Assembly: GCF_907165205.1 (NCBI RefSeq)
Contig: NC_058189.1
Location: forward strand, 44,418,270 to 44,482,269
Reading direction: 5' to 3'
Length of the DNA stretch: 64,000 bases
From: Coccinella septempunctata
Taxonomy: Eukaryota; Arthropoda; Insecta; Coleoptera; Coccinellidae
Shown here: positions 61,254 to 64,000 of the stretch, piece after piece
How the letters are laid out: each line of letters opens with the position of its first letter
Numbering within the stretch: the stretch's first letter is position 1
Notes under the pieces: model-generated
The model's database searches: none
Told to the model about the DNA's origin: nothing
The model's input: only the letters and a program-made list of their open reading frames with translations
Position numbers and translations under genes: made by a program

Positions 61254-62593
61254 TCATCTGAGTCGGGCTCTCGTTACTTGAGTCTCAATTGTTGTACAAC
61301 TCGCGCGCTGCAAGACTTCTGCATTCGAAACTTTGTGGAACCATCTGATGTGCATTATTTGTCTTAGATGTCGTTGTTGCGTTTGTTCGAGCTGTTTAAT
61401 ATGTCGCCTGTAGGGTGTCCAGCTTTCGCTTCCGTAAAGAAGCGTTGGGAGGACCACTGCTTTGTAAGCATCTGTCTTCGTTTTCAGATTGAGGTCGTGG
61501 TTTTGAAACACTTTGTCCTTTAGCTTCCAGAATGCCTGTGATGCCGAATTGACACGGTTGTGTATTTCCGTGTCCAGGTTAGCCCTAGTATTTATGAAGC
61601 TTCCCAAGTATTTGAACTGCTCGACCTGTTCTAGAATTTAATTCTCCAGGCTGATATCTGTTTGAAGGCTTTCTGGCGGACTTACCAGGATTTTGGTTTT
61701 GTCGAGTCTAAGGCCTAAAGCTTCGTATATATGTTTATAGGTGTCCAACATTGTCTGTAGATCCTCTGAGCTCCTAGCGATAAGTGCGCAGTCGTCTGCA
61801 TATTGAAGTTCCGTGATAAACTTTGTATGGGTTTTTGCTCTGAGGCGCTTCAGGTTAAATAGGCCTCCATCAAATCTGAACCTTATTCCAACACCTCTTA
61901 CAGGCATACTCATGTCAGCAATTACCGAGACAGCTATGGCGAAAACATTGAAAAGTAAAGGCCCTAACACACAGCCTTGTTTTATTCCAGAGTTGGTTAA
62001 GAATTGGGCGGTTGTAGAGCCATTATGCTGTATTCTAGCGGTGTTGTTGGTATGGAGGCTCTTGCACACTGCTAAGAATTTTTCGGGTATTCCGAGGCGT
62101 CCCATGATTTTCCATAGCGCTCTCCGATTCACCGAGTCGAAGGCCTTATTTAAATCGTTGTAGGCTGTATAGATCCTTGATTGTTGTTCACGGGTCTTCT
62201 CTTGCAGCTGTCGCAGTGTAAAAATTAGGTCCACCGTACCTCGATTTGGTCGAAAGCCAACTGGGATTCAGGTAATAGCTTTTCTGAGAGTGGAATCAGA
62301 CGATTAGCCATAATCTTCGAGAAAATTTTACCGCCCCTGTAATTGTTGCAATCTGACGTATCGCCTTTGTTCTTATAGAGGTTGATAACTAAAGCGTCTC
62401 TGAAGTCTTGTGGCACATCTCCTTGTTCCCAGATCTTACGGAATAGTGTTAGGAGATTATTGACAATGTCTTCATCCAGGGCTTTGAATATTTTCGCTGG
62501 AACGCCGTCTAGACCAGGTGACTTATCATTTTCCATATTTTTTATCGCACTTTTGATTTCCGACATTGAGAGTTCGTCATCAAGCGATGTCAT
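61254..62593 (-). pseudogene. LINE reverse transcriptase and thumb/C-terminal region
   Basis: In order: MENDKSPGLDGVPAKIFKAL, VINLYKNKGDTSDCNNYRG, GKIFSKIMANRLIPLSEKLL, then a frame shift near 62270 and DLIFTLRQLQEK, YNDLNKAFDSVNR (first Asp), NSGIKQGCVLGPLLF, LQYADDCALIAR (YADD box), KTKILVSPPESLQ, stop, then YLGSFINTRANLDTEI and VVLPTLLYGSESWTPYRRHI. About seven residues usually found between NNYRG and GKIF (ISLL-type block) are missing without loss of frame. A Trp codon of the R-x-SGH motif near 61256 is TGA. Confidence 0.9.
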
Positions 62594-62720
62594 CGGACTA
62601 TGCGAAGGTCTAAAATGGATAAATCCGAGTCGTCATTTTGATTCAAGACCTGTGAGTAGTGCTCCTTCCATCTTTCGAGGATTTTTCTATCATCAGTAAG
62701 GATAGCTCCATGAGCATTTC

Positions 62721-64000
62721 TTATAGGAAAGTTAGCTTTTCTGCTTGGACCATAAACAGTTTAATAGCTTCGAAAAAACGCCTGTAATCATGGTTATCGG
62801 CGTAAGCTTGTATTTCCCTAGAATTTTCTTTCCTCCAGCTATCCCTGATTTTTCTTATTTCTTGACGGACCTGGCGTTTTAAGTTTTTAAGAGTTTTTTG
62901 GGCTGCATCATCGCCAGGCTTGTTAATTGCTGTTTTCATCGCTTTGTGTTTTGCCTCCAAAAGGGGTGCGATATGAGTTTCGCTGTCGGCGAACCAGTCT
63001 GGGGATTTTCGGAAGCGTTCTGTGCCCAGTATCTCTTTCGCTGTATTTGTAAGAGATGATTTGAAGCGGAGCCAATGATTCTCAATGTCGTCGTTATAAT
63101 CCGGTGGTGTTAGACTATCTTTGACGGCAGCTGTGAATTTGTCCTTTGTAGTAGGGTTTTGTTTGGAGATTTGTAGGCGCTCTCTTAGCAACTTTGGCTT
63201 GCGTTGGTATTTTGGGAGCATTGAGATCTTCATTCTCGAGATTACCAGCCTATGATCAGTCCAGCACTCCAGATCTGCTCTGGGTTTAGTGACCAACACC
63301 TCTTAGAGATCTTTTCTTCTCACGATTACATAGTCGAGAGTATGCCAATGCCCTGAGCGTGGGTGTCGCCAGGTCCCTCTTGAATGGGGTCTCCTAATAA
63401 AAAAGGTGTTCGTTATACACAGATTGTGTTCTGCACAAAGAGACAGCAGACGTTCTCCGTTCGAATTGATGCTGTGTGTGCCGTGTTTCCCTATTATTAC
63501 TGGCCACAGTTCTGAGTCTTGACATCTACCTACTCTGGCGTTGTAGTCGCCAAGGAGAATAATTCGTTCCCTTTTTGGGATTTTACTTAATGTAGCAACG
63601 AGAGTTTCTTAGAAAGTGTCCTTCAAGTTGTCAGAGGAGTTCAAAGTGGGTGCGTATACTGCAATGATGTTCACAAACGTGATATTCGCTGCAGGAAAGC
63701 GTAGGGTCATTAAACGTTCTGAGATGCCAACTGGATTTTCGGTTAGTTTGGCAGCCAGATCGTTTCTAATGGCAAAGCCTACGCCATGTTGTCTTATTTC
63801 GCCCTCTGACAAGCCCTTCCAGAAAAAAGTATACGCTTGTTCTACCAAGCCTACCTTCGTCCGAAAAGCGTGTCTCGCTTAAGGCAACTATTGCAATGGA
63901 TGTTCGTTATAATTCCTTATCGATAAGGGCAGTACTTCCTCTGGTCGGTCGGCCTTGGGGTTGTCTAGCTAGGTTCTGACTTTCCATGCTGCAAAAGCTA
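62721..64000 (-). pseudogene. LINE endonuclease domain (partial)
   Basis: The minus-strand reading contains QHGVGFAIRNDLAAKL, ERLMTLRFPAANITFVNIIA and VYAPTL, then after a stop LGDYNARVGR, the WRHPRSGHWHTLDYVIVRR block and WTDHRLVISRMKI. These are the Asp-x-Asn, Ser-Gly-His and Asp-His motifs of the exonuclease-endonuclease-phosphatase fold. A linker follows (TKDKFTAAVKDSLTPP to ADNHDYRRFFEAIKLF). The first catalytic motifs lie beyond 64000. Confidence 0.85.

Larger units (their letters stand above)
60664..64000 (-). mobile_element. Non-LTR retrotransposon (endonuclease, RT, C2H2 finger), runs off the right edge
   Basis: A TGAA/CATT tandem array at 60664-60686 forms the 3' end. Upstream on the minus strand lie the zinc finger, RT and endonuclease described below. 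Multiple stops, a frame shift and a small deletion inactivate it. The family is the one often mislabelled craniofacial development protein 2-like; the clade was not assigned. Confidence 0.88.

Noticed and set aside
61813..62163. Open frame antisense to the LINE reverse transcriptase
   Set aside because: Shadow of the minus-strand RT with its YADD box.

Overview
The window is AT-rich, intron-rich and packed with transposon remnants, as in an insect nuclear genome. Two host genes can be supported, both on the + strand. The element mix (mariner-type, PIF/Harbinger-type, Helitron, Crypton-type, P-type and several LINEs) and the sequence of the Shroom-like protein fit an insect, plausibly a beetle, but nothing here fixes the species.

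The main gene is a Shroom homologue. Its firm part is five exons at 40924-45232, carrying a long Ser/Pro-rich exon and the C-terminal ASD2 domain. A 39-codon open exon at 5443-5558 ends in a donor whose phase matches the 40924 acceptor, giving a 703-residue model with one intron of about 35 kb. Most of 5559-40923 would then be that intron. It holds TACAGGGTG-ended elements (3.2-4.6, 6.9-7.5, 32.5 and 33.7-34.3 kb), PIF/Harbinger-like MITEs (8.4 and 15.4 kb), a degraded LINE (15.7-16.6 kb), a 450-bp inverted repeat pair (20.1/21.4 kb), an internally deleted Harbinger with a HARBI1-type pseudogene (28.9-30.0 kb), a Crypton-like tyrosine recombinase pseudogene between 25-bp inverted repeats (34.9-36.4 kb) and a 269-bp Helitron (39.7 kb).

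Downstream of Shroom, 47.5-50.2 kb holds two nearly identical 1.25-kb elements. Each has its own 8-bp target duplication and a THAP zinc-finger fragment, so they look like non-autonomous relatives of the P superfamily. From 50.9 to 54.8 kb there is a nested block: a LINE reverse transcriptase split by a 908-bp inverted-repeat element and again by a 32-bp palindrome, then a second LINE tail, then a truncated mariner.

At 55179-55257 there is a short exon resembling the first coding exon of an otoferlin-type ferlin, with a GC-richer upstream region; its later exons were not found and probably lie beyond the window or behind a long intron. The right end (60.7-64.0 kb) is a broken minus-strand LINE with endonuclease, reverse transcriptase and C2H2 finger, the finger being interrupted by a 179-bp element. 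No tRNA, rRNA, CRISPR or prokaryotic feature was seen.
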